In this document: positions 25,730 through 35,572 of the stretch, in pieces
Position numbering within the stretch: position 1 is the first letter of the stretch
Layout: each line of letters begins with the position of its first letter
DNA from: an uncultured Bacteroidales bacterium
GTDB taxonomy: Bacteria > Bacteroidota > Bacteroidia > Bacteroidales > P3
Assembly (NCBI GenBank): GCA_946406015.1
Contig: CAMJJD010000006.1
Coordinates: forward strand, 1-64,000
Direction of reading: 5' to 3'
DNA: 64,000 nt
Position numbers and translations under genes: made by a program
Notes under the pieces: model-generated
Told to the model about the DNA's origin: nothing
The model's input: only the letters and a program-made list of their open reading frames with translations
Database searches by the model: none

Positions 25730-27013
25730 ATGAGTACAAGACTACGACTATCAATACTTTGTATTACCGCCGCGATGCTTGCGGCGGGTTCGCTTTCGGC
25801 TCAGGTCGACAGCACGTCGCACAAAAGCCGCCTGACGGTGGGCGGTTACGGCGAGGCCGTCTACAGCTATCACTTTTATTCGGACAATGTGTTCCGCTAT
25901 TCGCACGCCGAGCGCTACCGCGACTCGAAAGGCTTTGGGCGTGTGGACCTTCCGCATGCCGTCATCATGCTGGGCTACGACTTCGGCCACGGCTGGACGG
26001 TGGGCACCGAGGTGGAGTTCGAGCACGGCGGCGTGGAAGCCGCTGTGGAGAAGGAGACCGAGGAGACGGGCGAGTTCGAGCAGGAGGTGGAGCGTGGCGG
26101 CGAGGTGGCCCTGGAGCAGTTCTGGGTACAGAAGAGCTTTAATAGATATTTGAACCTGCGCGCGGGACATATCGTGGTGCCCGTGGGCCGCACCAACAAC
26201 GGCCACACGCCTAATATGTTCTACAGCGTCTACCGTCCCGAGGGCGAGAACACCATCATGCCCTGCACGTGGCACGAGACGGGCGTCAGCCTGTGGGGTC
26301 GTGCGGGCGCCTGGCGCTACGAGGCGCAGCTGATTCCCGGCTTGAACGCCTTCTTGTTCAACGACCAGGGGTGGGTGCACAACGGGAGCGCCTCGCCCTA
26401 CGAGTTCCGTCCGGCGAACCGGCTGGCTACGGCGGTGCGGGTGGATTGGAGCGGTGTGAAGGGGCTGCGGCTGGGCCTGAGCGGCTATGCGGGCAATTCG
26501 TTCAACAACGACATCGTCACCGACGAGCGTTCGCGCTATGCCGACGTGAAGGGCACGGTGCTCATCGGGGCTTTCGACTTCCAGTACCGCGACCGCTATG
26601 TGACGGTGCGTGGCAACGCCGACTACGGCTTCCTGGGCGACGCCAGCGCCATCTCGAGCCACAATAAGAACCAGACCACCATGACTGGCAACCCCTATCC
26701 GCACACCACGGTGGCGCAGGCGGCGTGGGACGCCGCCGTGGAGGCGGGCGTGAATCTGCTGGCTTGGAGCCGCAGCGGCCGCCAGCTCTGGCTTTTCGGC
26801 CGCTACGACCATTACGACAGCTTTGTACCCAGCGAGAACCAGAACGACGTGGGCTGGTGTGAGCGGCAGGTGGTCTCGGCGGGCATCAACTACCAGCCGG
26901 TGGCCGAGATCGTCGTCAAAGCCGAGGCCGGTATCAGGCTGCTCGACGAGCAGTATAACAACGAACCCTTCTGCGCCCTGGGCGTCACCTGGACGGGGTT
27001 TTTTGTGAGGTGA
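25730..27013 (+). CDS. Outer-membrane porin-like beta-barrel
   Basis: Signal peptide; TVGGYGEAVYSYHFYS, repeated amphipathic strands, LGVTWTGFFVR end. Confidence 0.75.
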   Translation: MSTRLRLSILCITAAMLAAGSLSAQVDSTSHKSRLTVGGYGEAVYSYHFYSDNVFRYSHAERYRDSKGFGRVDLPHAVIMLGYDFGHGWTVGTEVEFEHGGVEAAVEKETEETGEFEQEVERGGEVALEQFWVQKSFNRYLNLRAGHIVVPVGRTNNGHTPNMFYSVYRPEGENTIMPCTWHETGVSLWGRAGAWRYEAQLIPGLNAFLFNDQGWVHNGSASPYEFRPANRLATAVRVDWSGVKGLRLGLSGYAGNSFNNDIVTDERSRYADVKGTVLIGAFDFQYRDRYVTVRGNADYGFLGDASAISSHNKNQTTMTGNPYPHTTVAQAAWDAAVEAGVNLLAWSRSGRQLWLFGRYDHYDSFVPSENQNDVGWCERQVVSAGINYQPVAEIVVKAEAGIRLLDEQYNNEPFCALGVTWTGFFVR

Positions 27014-27130
27014 AGAGTCTAAAAGTCGAAGAGTCGAAGAGTCGAAGAGTCGAAGAGTCAAAGAGTCGAAGAGTCAAAGAGTCGAAAGGTCTAAAAGTCT
27101 CGATGTCTCGAAGTCTTGAAGTCTCGAAGT
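27011..27130. repeat. Intergenic simple repeat GTCGAAGA/GTCAAAGA
   Basis: gaagagtctaaaagtcgaagagtcgaagagtcgaagagtcgaagagtcaaagag... Confidence 0.85.
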
Positions 27131-27158
27131 TGAAACAAACTATTAAACAAACTATACA

Positions 27159-28313
27159 ATGAAACGAAATTACATGAAACTTTCTGCTGTCGCGGCCCTT
27201 GCCGTCGCGACGCTGGCCTTTGCGTCGTGCAAGGACGACAACTTTGAAATCAACGATGAGAACGCCGCCGCTGTGGCAGCCCAGTTTGTGGACCATACCG
27301 TGGCGCCGACCTATACGGCGCTGGCCTCGAAGACCGAGCTGTTGGCCGATATGCTGGCCACCCTCAAGCAGACGCCGACCAACGCCGGCCTGCAGGATGC
27401 CTGCAACGTCTTCCTCCAGGCCCGCGAGCAGTGGGAGAAGAGCGAGGCTTTCCTCTTCGGTGCCGCCGGCGACTTCGGTGTGGATCCCCACATCGACAGC
27501 TGGCCCCTCGACGAGACGGCTTTCAACACCCTGATGGGCAACAGTTCGATGCTGGCTTTGCTGGCTGGTGAGGACGGCGATGCCCAGGCCGGCGAGTTGC
27601 TCAGCAACGCCCTCCTCGGTTTCCATGGCCTGGAGTACATCCTCTTCCGTGACGGACAGCCCAAGACGGTCGACCAGATTACGGCCGACCAGTGGACCTA
27701 TGTGGTGGCTGTGGCCGGCGACCTGCGCAACCGCTGCTACCAGCTCGAGGTGGGTTGGCTGGGCGACAACGCCCCCGCCGCTCACAAGGCCAAGCTCGAC
27801 GACCTGGAGATGCAGTACACCGTGGCCGGTGGCGACTACAGCTACGGCGAGAACCTGAAGAACGCCGGACAGGCCGGCAGCACCTATGTGAGCCGCACCG
27901 CCGCCGTCATCGCCATCCTGCAGGGTTGCGCCGACATCGCCGACGAGGTGGGAACCTCGAAGATCGGCTCCGCCTTCCTGGGCGAGGACGTCACCTATAT
28001 CGAGAGTCCCTACAGCCAGAAGTCCATCGTCGACTTCTACAACAATATCCTGAGCATCGAGAACTCCTACCTCGGCGGCGTGGAAGGCCAGCGCGACGGT
28101 AGCAAGTCGGTGCAGGCCTACGTGAAGGCCATCGACGAGTCGGTCGATTCCCGCATCGTCTCGGCCATCAACAATGCCAAAGAGAAGGTGAACGCCATGC
28201 CGGCGCCTTTCGTGAACAACTACACCGACCCGCGCAACGGCGAGGCCGTGGAAGCCTGTGCCGAGCTAGAGGAGGCTGTCAGCGCTGCCATCGACGCTAT
28301 CAATAAATACTAA
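27159..28313 (+). CDS. Imelysin-family lipoprotein (M75-like)
   Basis: Lipobox FASCKDD; DDNFEIND...AREQWEKSEAFLFG, DPHIDSWPLDETAF, FHGLEYILFRDG. Confidence 0.85.
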   Translation: MKRNYMKLSAVAALAVATLAFASCKDDNFEINDENAAAVAAQFVDHTVAPTYTALASKTELLADMLATLKQTPTNAGLQDACNVFLQAREQWEKSEAFLFGAAGDFGVDPHIDSWPLDETAFNTLMGNSSMLALLAGEDGDAQAGELLSNALLGFHGLEYILFRDGQPKTVDQITADQWTYVVAVAGDLRNRCYQLEVGWLGDNAPAAHKAKLDDLEMQYTVAGGDYSYGENLKNAGQAGSTYVSRTAAVIAILQGCADIADEVGTSKIGSAFLGEDVTYIESPYSQKSIVDFYNNILSIENSYLGGVEGQRDGSKSVQAYVKAIDESVDSRIVSAINNAKEKVNAMPAPFVNNYTDPRNGEAVEACAELEEAVSAAIDAINKY

Positions 28314-28330
28314 CTTAAACGGAAAAAGAG

Positions 28331-29911
28331 ATGAAGAAGACAGCATATCTTATGACGGTGGCCTTGATGGCCACGGGTTTCGCGGCCTGCCACCACGACC
28401 CGGAGCCGGAGCCTCAGCCCGCCCCCGGCGTGGAAGAGGAAACCTATGCCGGCGGACTGCTCGGCACCACCTTCAACCAGAGTGCCTCGGCCTATGAGGA
28501 CCCCACGCCCGCCGTGGAGCAGGCCGGTATGGTCAACGCCTTCAAGTATGGCGAGATGTTTTTCGAGCATACCGTCACCCAAAACAACCCGCCCTTCAAC
28601 GGGCTGGGACCGCTGTATGTGCGCTCCAGCTGCGAGAGCTGCCATCCCGGCTACGGCCACGGACGCCGCATGGACCGCTACCGCGCCGACGACTGGGGTA
28701 ACGGCTACCTGCTAGTGGTCTACGACAAGACCACCAACGCCTACGAGAAGTCGGTGGCCGGCATGCCGCAGACCAAGGCGGTGGCGCCCTTCAAGCCCTC
28801 GATTGACGAGGAGAAGATTGACATCCAGTGGGTCGAGTATACCGACGACTGGAACAACACCTTCCCCGACGGGGAGACCTACAGCCTCATCTACCCCGAG
28901 GTGAATATCCCGCAGGACGCCTTCTACGCCCCGCTCGACGCTCCCTATGCCAATCTGGCTTTCCGTCTGGAGACCACTATCGGCATCTATGGCACAGGAC
29001 TGCTCGATGCCATCCCCGACGACTCGCTCAAAGCCCAGTACCAGCGTGAGCAGGATGCCGGTGCCGACCTCAACCCGGCCATCTGGGGCGGTTCCGACTG
29101 GGCTTCGCTCTACGGCAACACCACCCATCCCAAGCGCTTCACCTACGCCCTCAGCCGCGGTCCGCTGCAGGATGCCGCCGGCGCCAACGCCATCTGGAAC
29201 ATCACCAATGTGACCCGCAGCGACCGCCGCAAGCACTACCTCAGCCTCGCCCCCACCATCTACGCCACCGCCGCCTCGCAGGACCCCGAAGTGCAGGCCC
29301 AGTTCTACCAGTACTTCCCCGAATGGAACAAGACGGGCAACGTGCAGCAGGATATCTACAACTACCTCACCAGCACCGACCTGCCTGTGGAGATGAGCGA
29401 CCAGGACTATGTGAACTTCATGGTGTGGCACCGCGGCCTGGCCGTCCCCGCCGCCCGCAACCTGGGCGACGCCACCGTGCAGCGCGGCAAGAAGCTCTTC
29501 AACGAGATGGGCTGCGCCACCTGCCACCGTCCCAGCTGGGAGACCGGCGACGACCGCTTCACCGACCCCAACGGATTCTTCAGCGACGGCGACGTGCGTC
29601 TGCCGCGCTACCCGTACCAGAAGATATGGCCCTACACCGACATGGTGCAGCACCGCCTCTATATGAAGAACGACATCCGCACCGGTTGGTGCCGCACCAC
29701 CCCGCTGTGGGGCCGCGGCCTGGCGCCCATCTGCTCGGGCCATGCCGACCGGCTGCACGACTGCCGCGCCCGCAACGTCATCGAAGCCATCATGTGGCAT
29801 GGATGCTCGCGTGAGGGCGGCCAGAGCGACGCCCGCTGGACGGTGGAGAAGTTCCGCCAGCTCTCGAAGGCCGACCGCGACGCCGTGGTGAAGTTCATCA
29901 ACGCTATATAA
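28331..29911 (+). CDS. Di-haem oxidoreductase-like lipoprotein (DUF1111-like)
   Basis: Two CxxCH motifs (CESCHPGYGHGRRMD; CATCHRPSWETG); TTPLWGRGL; lipobox AACHH. Confidence 0.85.
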   Translation: MKKTAYLMTVALMATGFAACHHDPEPEPQPAPGVEEETYAGGLLGTTFNQSASAYEDPTPAVEQAGMVNAFKYGEMFFEHTVTQNNPPFNGLGPLYVRSSCESCHPGYGHGRRMDRYRADDWGNGYLLVVYDKTTNAYEKSVAGMPQTKAVAPFKPSIDEEKIDIQWVEYTDDWNNTFPDGETYSLIYPEVNIPQDAFYAPLDAPYANLAFRLETTIGIYGTGLLDAIPDDSLKAQYQREQDAGADLNPAIWGGSDWASLYGNTTHPKRFTYALSRGPLQDAAGANAIWNITNVTRSDRRKHYLSLAPTIYATAASQDPEVQAQFYQYFPEWNKTGNVQQDIYNYLTSTDLPVEMSDQDYVNFMVWHRGLAVPAARNLGDATVQRGKKLFNEMGCATCHRPSWETGDDRFTDPNGFFSDGDVRLPRYPYQKIWPYTDMVQHRLYMKNDIRTGWCRTTPLWGRGLAPICSGHADRLHDCRARNVIEAIMWHGCSREGGQSDARWTVEKFRQLSKADRDAVVKFINAI

Positions 29912-29912
29912 G

Positions 29913-31934
29913 ATGAAGACTGTGAGAATTATACTGATGGTGCTGGTGGTCGTGGCTTTGGCCGCCGGCACCATTGTGGAGCGCCTCAACCCCGAGGTGC
30001 ATATCTATGGACACTGGTGGTTTGTGGCTCTGCTGGCTGCGGTGGCGGTGGCTGCGGTTGTCAGCATCGTGCAAGGGAAGATGTGGCGTCGGCCCGCCAT
30101 GCTGCTCGTTCATGCCGCTGTGCCGGTCATCCTCCTCGGCGGCGCTCTCACCACCTGGACGGGCGAGCACTACTCGATAACCCTGGCTCCGGGTGAGACC
30201 AAGGAGGGCATCACCCTCGAGCGCTTCGAGGTGGTCCATTACCCCGGCACGCACACACCGATGGACTTCGTAAGCCACGTCAGTGCCGACGGGGTGCAGT
30301 ATGATATCTCCATGAACCATATCCTCCGCCATAACGGCCGCCGCTATTACCAGGAGGATTATGGTGACGACGGTTCGTCGACCCTCAGCGTCAGCCACGA
30401 CCCCTGGGGCATTGCCGTCACCTATCTCGGCTATGCGATGCTCGTCATCGGGCTCCTCGGACTTCTGATTACCCCCAATGGTCCATTCCGTCGGTTGATG
30501 AAAGGTGCTGCTGTGGTAGCCCTGCTGCTGGTCTCAACGCAGGCCAATGCAGCCTCTCGAACGCTTCCCCGGACAACCGCCGAGGAAATGGGCCATCTTT
30601 ATGTACTCTACAAAGGCCGTGTATGTCCACTCCAGACGTTGGCCAAGGATTTCACCACCAAACTCACGGGCAAGGCCACCTATCGCGGCCTCACCGCCGA
30701 ACAGGTGCTCAGCGGCTACCTTTTCTACTATGACGACTGGGCCGACGAGCCTGCCGTCAAGCTCAAGGGTGCCGACGCCCTCGGCCTCGAGCGGCACACA
30801 TCGGTGTCGCAGCTGATGTTTCTCGACACCTTGCGTGTCGGCCCTGCCACCGACAAGAACCTGCGGGCCGCCGCCGAGAAGCAGAGCTTGGTGCGCATGC
30901 TCCTGTCGGGCAAAATGCTGAAGATATACCCCATCGTCGACAGCAGCGGCACCCTCGGCTGGTACGGCCAGAATGACGCTCTGCCGCTCAACGTCGATTC
31001 CGACGAGTATCTCTTTGTGCGTCGCAGCATCGGCTACTTCCAGCAGCTGGTGGTGGAGGGCGACTACGAGACGCTGGAAACGGCTTTCAAACAGACACGC
31101 CGTTATCAGGAGAAGCACTATCGTCCGTCGGAGTTCCACGTGGGGGCCGAGCGACTCTACAACACGCTGACGACAGGCCGCTGGCTGGCGATGGTCAGCA
31201 TCACCATAGGCCTCCTCTCTTTTGCATTCGCCCTTCTGCGTAAAGGTCGGCCAGCACCATGGATGCGTGTCGTGTCCGTCGTGTGGGTGGCGCTTCTGAC
31301 GGCTTACCTGTTGCTGATATTCGTCCTGCGCTGGATTGTTGGCGGGCATGCCCCCATGGCAGGAGGATTTGACTCGATGAATCTGATGGCGCTTGTGGCG
31401 GGGCTGGTGACGCTGTCGATGCAGCGCAGGTATCCGATGGTGCAACCTGCCGGCATGATGGTTATGGGATTCTGCCTGCTGGTGGCCATGATGAGCGGCA
31501 GTAACCCGCCGGTGACCAACCTTATGCCAGTGCTCAATTCGCCCCTGCTCACCCTCCACGTGGCTGTCATCATGTGCAGTTATGCCCTCTTCTTCTTCGT
31601 GTCGCTGCTGGGTGCGGCGGGTCTGATTACGCGGGAGGATTACTACCGCCGGTTAATCACCTTGCTGTTATATCCTGCGGTGACGCTGTTGGCCGTTGGC
31701 ATCATCATCGGAGCCGTGTGGGCCAATATTTCGTGGGGCAACTACTGGTCGTGGGATCCGAAGGAGGTGTGGGCACTTATCACACTCATCGTCTATGCCG
31801 TCCCCTTGCATCAGAATGTGCTGCGTCGTTCGTGGGTGTTTTACCTCTACTGCCTCATGGCGCTGCTCAGTGTCGCGGTGACCTATTTCGGCGTCAATCT
31901 GCTTCTGGGCGGTATGCATGCGTATGGTGGCTAG
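29913..31934 (+). CDS. ResB-CcsA fusion, cytochrome c biogenesis protein
   Basis: ResB-like N-terminal half; C-terminal WANISWGNYWSWDPKEVWALITLIVYA. Confidence 0.88.
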   Translation: MKTVRIILMVLVVVALAAGTIVERLNPEVHIYGHWWFVALLAAVAVAAVVSIVQGKMWRRPAMLLVHAAVPVILLGGALTTWTGEHYSITLAPGETKEGITLERFEVVHYPGTHTPMDFVSHVSADGVQYDISMNHILRHNGRRYYQEDYGDDGSSTLSVSHDPWGIAVTYLGYAMLVIGLLGLLITPNGPFRRLMKGAAVVALLLVSTQANAASRTLPRTTAEEMGHLYVLYKGRVCPLQTLAKDFTTKLTGKATYRGLTAEQVLSGYLFYYDDWADEPAVKLKGADALGLERHTSVSQLMFLDTLRVGPATDKNLRAAAEKQSLVRMLLSGKMLKIYPIVDSSGTLGWYGQNDALPLNVDSDEYLFVRRSIGYFQQLVVEGDYETLETAFKQTRRYQEKHYRPSEFHVGAERLYNTLTTGRWLAMVSITIGLLSFAFALLRKGRPAPWMRVVSVVWVALLTAYLLLIFVLRWIVGGHAPMAGGFDSMNLMALVAGLVTLSMQRRYPMVQPAGMMVMGFCLLVAMMSGSNPPVTNLMPVLNSPLLTLHVAVIMCSYALFFFVSLLGAAGLITREDYYRRLITLLLYPAVTLLAVGIIIGAVWANISWGNYWSWDPKEVWALITLIVYAVPLHQNVLRRSWVFYLYCLMALLSVAVTYFGVNLLLGGMHAYGG

Positions 31935-31999
31935 GCGTTTTCGGATTTTATTTTTATAATCATACAATAAATAATGCAGTGTGTCGTTTTTGACTAGAT

Positions 32000-32566
32000 A
32001 TGATTAAAAACGACACATTGCAAAACACACGGCAGGAGATTGAAAGCCAGGCTGCCTACTGCCGCACGCTCTTCGAGAAGAAGACGCGCGACTACGGCAC
32101 GTCGTGGCGCATTCTGCGTTTGCCGTCACTGACCGATCAGATATTTATCAAAGCCAACCGCATTCGCAGCGTGCAGGAGAGCGGCGAGAACCGTGTGGGT
32201 GACGACCTGCGGGGCGAGTTTGTGGCGATGGTGAACTATGCCGTGATGGCGCTGATACAGCAGGAGTTGGAAGGCGGAGAGCAGAAAGAGGCTCCGCTGG
32301 AGCTGCCGTTGGAGGAGGCCATGGCGCTTTACGACAAGCACCTGGGACGCACCATCGACCTGATGATGTCGAAAAACCACGACTACGGCGAGGCTTGGCG
32401 CCAGATGCGCGTGAGCTCGATGGTGGACCTGATACTGATGAAGTTGCGCCGCATCAAGCAGATTGAGGACAACGAGGGCAAGACGCTCGTGAGCGAGGGC
32501 GTCGAAGGCGGCTATATGGACATTGTCAACTACTCGCTGTTCTGTCTCGTAAGGGGGAATGGGTAA
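32000..32566 (+). CDS. DUF1599 domain protein
   Basis: Duplicated KTRDYGTSWRILR / KNHDYGEAWRQMR motif. Confidence 0.8.
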   Translation: MIKNDTLQNTRQEIESQAAYCRTLFEKKTRDYGTSWRILRLPSLTDQIFIKANRIRSVQESGENRVGDDLRGEFVAMVNYAVMALIQQELEGGEQKEAPLELPLEEAMALYDKHLGRTIDLMMSKNHDYGEAWRQMRVSSMVDLILMKLRRIKQIEDNEGKTLVSEGVEGGYMDIVNYSLFCLVRGNG

Positions 32567-32591
32567 AGTTTACAGTTTAAAGAATTGAAAT

Positions 32592-33722
32592 ATGGTTAAG
32601 GATACAAAACTGAACTACGCGTTGAATGTAATCTGCCGCTGGGCAGTGGGGTTGGTATTCCTGTTCTCGTCGTTCGTCAAGGGCGTCGACCCGATGGGTA
32701 CCACCTTCAAAGTGCAAGAGTATATGACCGCCTGGAGTATCGGCGGACTGACCTTCGAGTGGGCTCTGCCGTTGGCGGGAGTGCTCTCGGTGGCGCTGAT
32801 ATGCGCCGAGTTCCTGGTGGGCGTGCTGTTGATTTTCAACGCCTACCGCCGTCTGTCGGCCTGGCTGCTGGTGCTGATGATGCTGTTCTTCACGGTGACG
32901 ACCTTCATGGACGCACTGACCAACAAGGTGACCGACTGTGGCTGCTTCGGCGATGCGGTGAAGCTGACCAACTGGCAGACTTTCTGGAAGAACATAGCCC
33001 TCGATGTGCCGACGGTGTGGATTTTCCTCACGCGCGACCTGCGCCGCAAGCGCCGCTTCGAGCGTGACGGTGTGGTGTTCATCACCGCCATCGCCCTGAT
33101 GCTCGTCTTCGAGATGTACAATATCAAGCATGAGCCCGTCATCGACTTCCGCCCCTGGAAGATTGGCAACAAGATGATGGATACCGACAGCACCGAGGGT
33201 ATGAAGAGCTACGTCACCTACCGCAACACGTCCACCGGCGAGACGGAGGAGTTCGAGTCGGCCCTGCTGATGGAGAAGATGCAGGATGCCCAATGGGCCG
33301 AGCAGTGGGAGTGGGAGAGCAGCCGAGTGGTGGATCCGCGCGAGATTGCGGCGCCGGGCTTCTCGATGATGGACCTCGAGGGTGAGGACCGAGCCACCGA
33401 CCTGCTGCCTGCCGAGGACGGCATGCTAATTGTCACGGTGCACCACCTGCAGGATGTCGACAAAAAGGGGGTGGGCGAGGTGAAGCGCGCCCTGCGTATG
33501 GCCGAGGAGAGCGGCATGCGCATCGTGATGCTCACTTCTGCGTTGCCCGAGGAGGTGCAGGCGTGGTTGTATGAGAACCAGATAGACGGGCTCGACTACC
33601 TCTTCGCCGACGCTACCGCCATCGAGACCATGATGCGTGGCAACCCCGGCTTCATGTATGTCAAAGACGCCACGGTGGTGGACAAAGGACGGAAAGTCGG
33701 CTCTTTAAGAATTGAAAATTGA
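32592..33722 (+). CDS. DoxX/MauE-like membrane protein
   Basis: CRWAVGLVFLFSSFVKGVDPMGT, DCGCFGDAVKL, multiple TM helices. Confidence 0.75.
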   Translation: MVKDTKLNYALNVICRWAVGLVFLFSSFVKGVDPMGTTFKVQEYMTAWSIGGLTFEWALPLAGVLSVALICAEFLVGVLLIFNAYRRLSAWLLVLMMLFFTVTTFMDALTNKVTDCGCFGDAVKLTNWQTFWKNIALDVPTVWIFLTRDLRRKRRFERDGVVFITAIALMLVFEMYNIKHEPVIDFRPWKIGNKMMDTDSTEGMKSYVTYRNTSTGETEEFESALLMEKMQDAQWAEQWEWESSRVVDPREIAAPGFSMMDLEGEDRATDLLPAEDGMLIVTVHHLQDVDKKGVGEVKRALRMAEESGMRIVMLTSALPEEVQAWLYENQIDGLDYLFADATAIETMMRGNPGFMYVKDATVVDKGRKVGSLRIEN

Positions 33723-33794
33723 AAATTGAAAGTTGAAATTATCGAAGACTCGAAATCTTGATGACTCGAAGTCGTTTTTACTAAACAATACACA

Positions 33795-34337
33795 ATGATA
33801 CAGAGAATTCAATCGTTTTGGCTGGTGTTGGCGATGTGCTGCATGGTGCTGTGTTTCATGGTGCCGGTGGCGACGTACCAGCTTGATTTGCCCACGACGG
33901 GGCAAAAGGTGGAGGCCGAGCTCAACTTGGTGGCCAAAGACAATCCCGAGATGTTGAACCAGATTGCCAACCTCGACCCGGTGGTGGTCTACAGTCAGCA
34001 GGCCAGCGGCTTCCGGATATGGCCGCTCATCGTGATGGCTGCTTTGACGGCACTCGTCGCACTGGTGTGCATTTTCATGTATAAGAACCGTGTGCGCCAG
34101 ATGCGTGTGGCGGCGGTGGGTTTCTTGCTCAACGTGGCATACGTGTTCCTGCTCTTCTTCTGGGCCGTCGACGCCTATGGCAAGACGGTGATGCAGGCGA
34201 TGCAGGGGGCAGACCTTCAGGTGACCTGGTTTGTGGGAGCGTATGCGCCCATCGTCTCGTTGCTGTTCTTCGTGTTGGCCCATCGCGGTATCAAGAAGGA
34301 CGAGGCCAAGGTGCGTGCAGCGGATAGGCTGAGGTAA
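33795..34337 (+). CDS. DUF4293-like membrane protein
   Basis: MIQRIQSFWLVLAMCCMV; four TM helices. Confidence 0.7.
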   Translation: MIQRIQSFWLVLAMCCMVLCFMVPVATYQLDLPTTGQKVEAELNLVAKDNPEMLNQIANLDPVVVYSQQASGFRIWPLIVMAALTALVALVCIFMYKNRVRQMRVAAVGFLLNVAYVFLLFFWAVDAYGKTVMQAMQGADLQVTWFVGAYAPIVSLLFFVLAHRGIKKDEAKVRAADRLR

Positions 34338-34359
34338 GTTGAAAAATGAAAGTTGAAAG

Positions 34360-34776
34360 TTGAAAATTGAAAATTATAGCATAGGGCAGTTGCACGAGGT
34401 GGCACGGAATTTGCTTTCCACCTTTAAAGAGGAGCGGTTCTTCGCCTTCTTCGGCAAGATGGGGGTGGGGAAGACCACTCTGATAAAGGAGTTGTGCAGT
34501 GTGCTGGGTGTGGAGGATGTGGTGTGCAGTCCCACCTTCGCCATCGTGAATGAGTACTCCACGGCGGTCGGTGAGCCGGTATATCATTTTGATTTTTACC
34601 GCTTGAAGTCACTGGCCGAGGCCTACGACATAGGCTATGAGGAGTACTTCTACAGCGGGTGCTACTGCTTCACGGAGTGGACCGAGAAGGTGGAAGAACT
34701 GTTGCCGGAACACTATGTGAGGGTGGAGATGGAAGAGAAGGATGGAAAGAGAGTGTTGAATGCGAATAAGTTGTAA
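34360..34776 (+). CDS. tsaE: tRNA threonylcarbamoyladenosine biosynthesis ATPase TsaE
   Basis: FFGKMGVGKTTLIKEL, SPTFAIVNEY, YHFDFYRLKS. Confidence 0.9.
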   Translation: MKIENYSIGQLHEVARNLLSTFKEERFFAFFGKMGVGKTTLIKELCSVLGVEDVVCSPTFAIVNEYSTAVGEPVYHFDFYRLKSLAEAYDIGYEEYFYSGCYCFTEWTEKVEELLPEHYVRVEMEEKDGKRVLNANKL

Positions 34777-34799
34777 TGTTTAATGGTTAAGGGTTAAAG

Positions 34800-35030
34800 G
34801 TTAAAGTCGAAAAGTCGAAAAGTCGAAAAGTCGAAAGGTCGAGGAGTCGAAGAGTGGAAGAGTCGCTGAGACGTCGAGACAACGAGACGACGAGACGACG
34901 AGTGGAAAAGTTAAAGAGTAGAAGAGTCGAAAGGTGGAAGAGACGAAAGGACGAAAAGTCAAAGAGCTCTTAACGTTTAACACTTAACACTTAACACTTA
35001 AAACTTAACACTTAACACTTAACACTTTCC
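34800..35030. repeat. Intergenic simple-sequence tract (GTCGAAAAGTCGAA; ACGAGACGACGAG; AACACTTAACACTT)
   Basis: Runs of 7-10 bp near-repeats across the whole intergenic region. Confidence 0.85.
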
Positions 35031-35071
35031 TGGTGGTTAACGACAGTTTGTAAATTGATTGTTATAAACGA

Positions 35072-35437
35072 ATGAACAATAGAGACAAAGAAGCGGAGGT
35101 GCTGGCCCGCTTGGCCGCACAGATAATGGATGAGAAGAAGGGTGAGGATGTGCGTATCCTCGACCTGCGGAAGGTGCACGGTGCACCGGCGGAGTATTTC
35201 GTCATGGCCACAGGTAATGTGCCGTCGCACGTCAGCGCGTTGAGCGATGCCGTGTTCGAGGCCGTCAAGAAGGCCACCGGACTCAACCCCCACAAGGTGG
35301 AGGGTTATCAAAACGCCGAGTGGATACTGATGGATTACTTCGACGTGGTGGTGCATATCTTCCAGAAAGACAAGCGTGCGTTCTACCGCCTTGACGAACT
35401 GTGGAACGACGGCGAGGAAGTGAAGGTTCGAGGGTAA
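35072..35437 (+). CDS. rsfS: Ribosome silencing factor RsfS
   Basis: VRILDLRKVHGAPAEYFVMATGNVPSHVSALSD, WILMDYFDVVVHIFQ. Confidence 0.92.
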   Translation: MNNRDKEAEVLARLAAQIMDEKKGEDVRILDLRKVHGAPAEYFVMATGNVPSHVSALSDAVFEAVKKATGLNPHKVEGYQNAEWILMDYFDVVVHIFQKDKRAFYRLDELWNDGEEVKVRG

Positions 35438-35572
35438 AGTTTACGGTTTACTTTTTCTTGGGGAGTTAAAGAAGTCATCGTTCGCTCCGCTCACTAGAAG
35501 TTAAAGACAAATGTACTGCTTAGGGTAATGGTTAAAGTTTACAGTTTACTGGTTACAGATTTATAGAACACT

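Noticed and set aside
27011-27130. Possible CRISPR or regulator-binding array
   Set aside because: Short-period degenerate repeat of the same word family as other intergenic gaps.
34800-35030. Possible CRISPR array
   Set aside because: Repeats are 7-10 bp with no unique spacers of constant length and no cas genes; simple-sequence tract.
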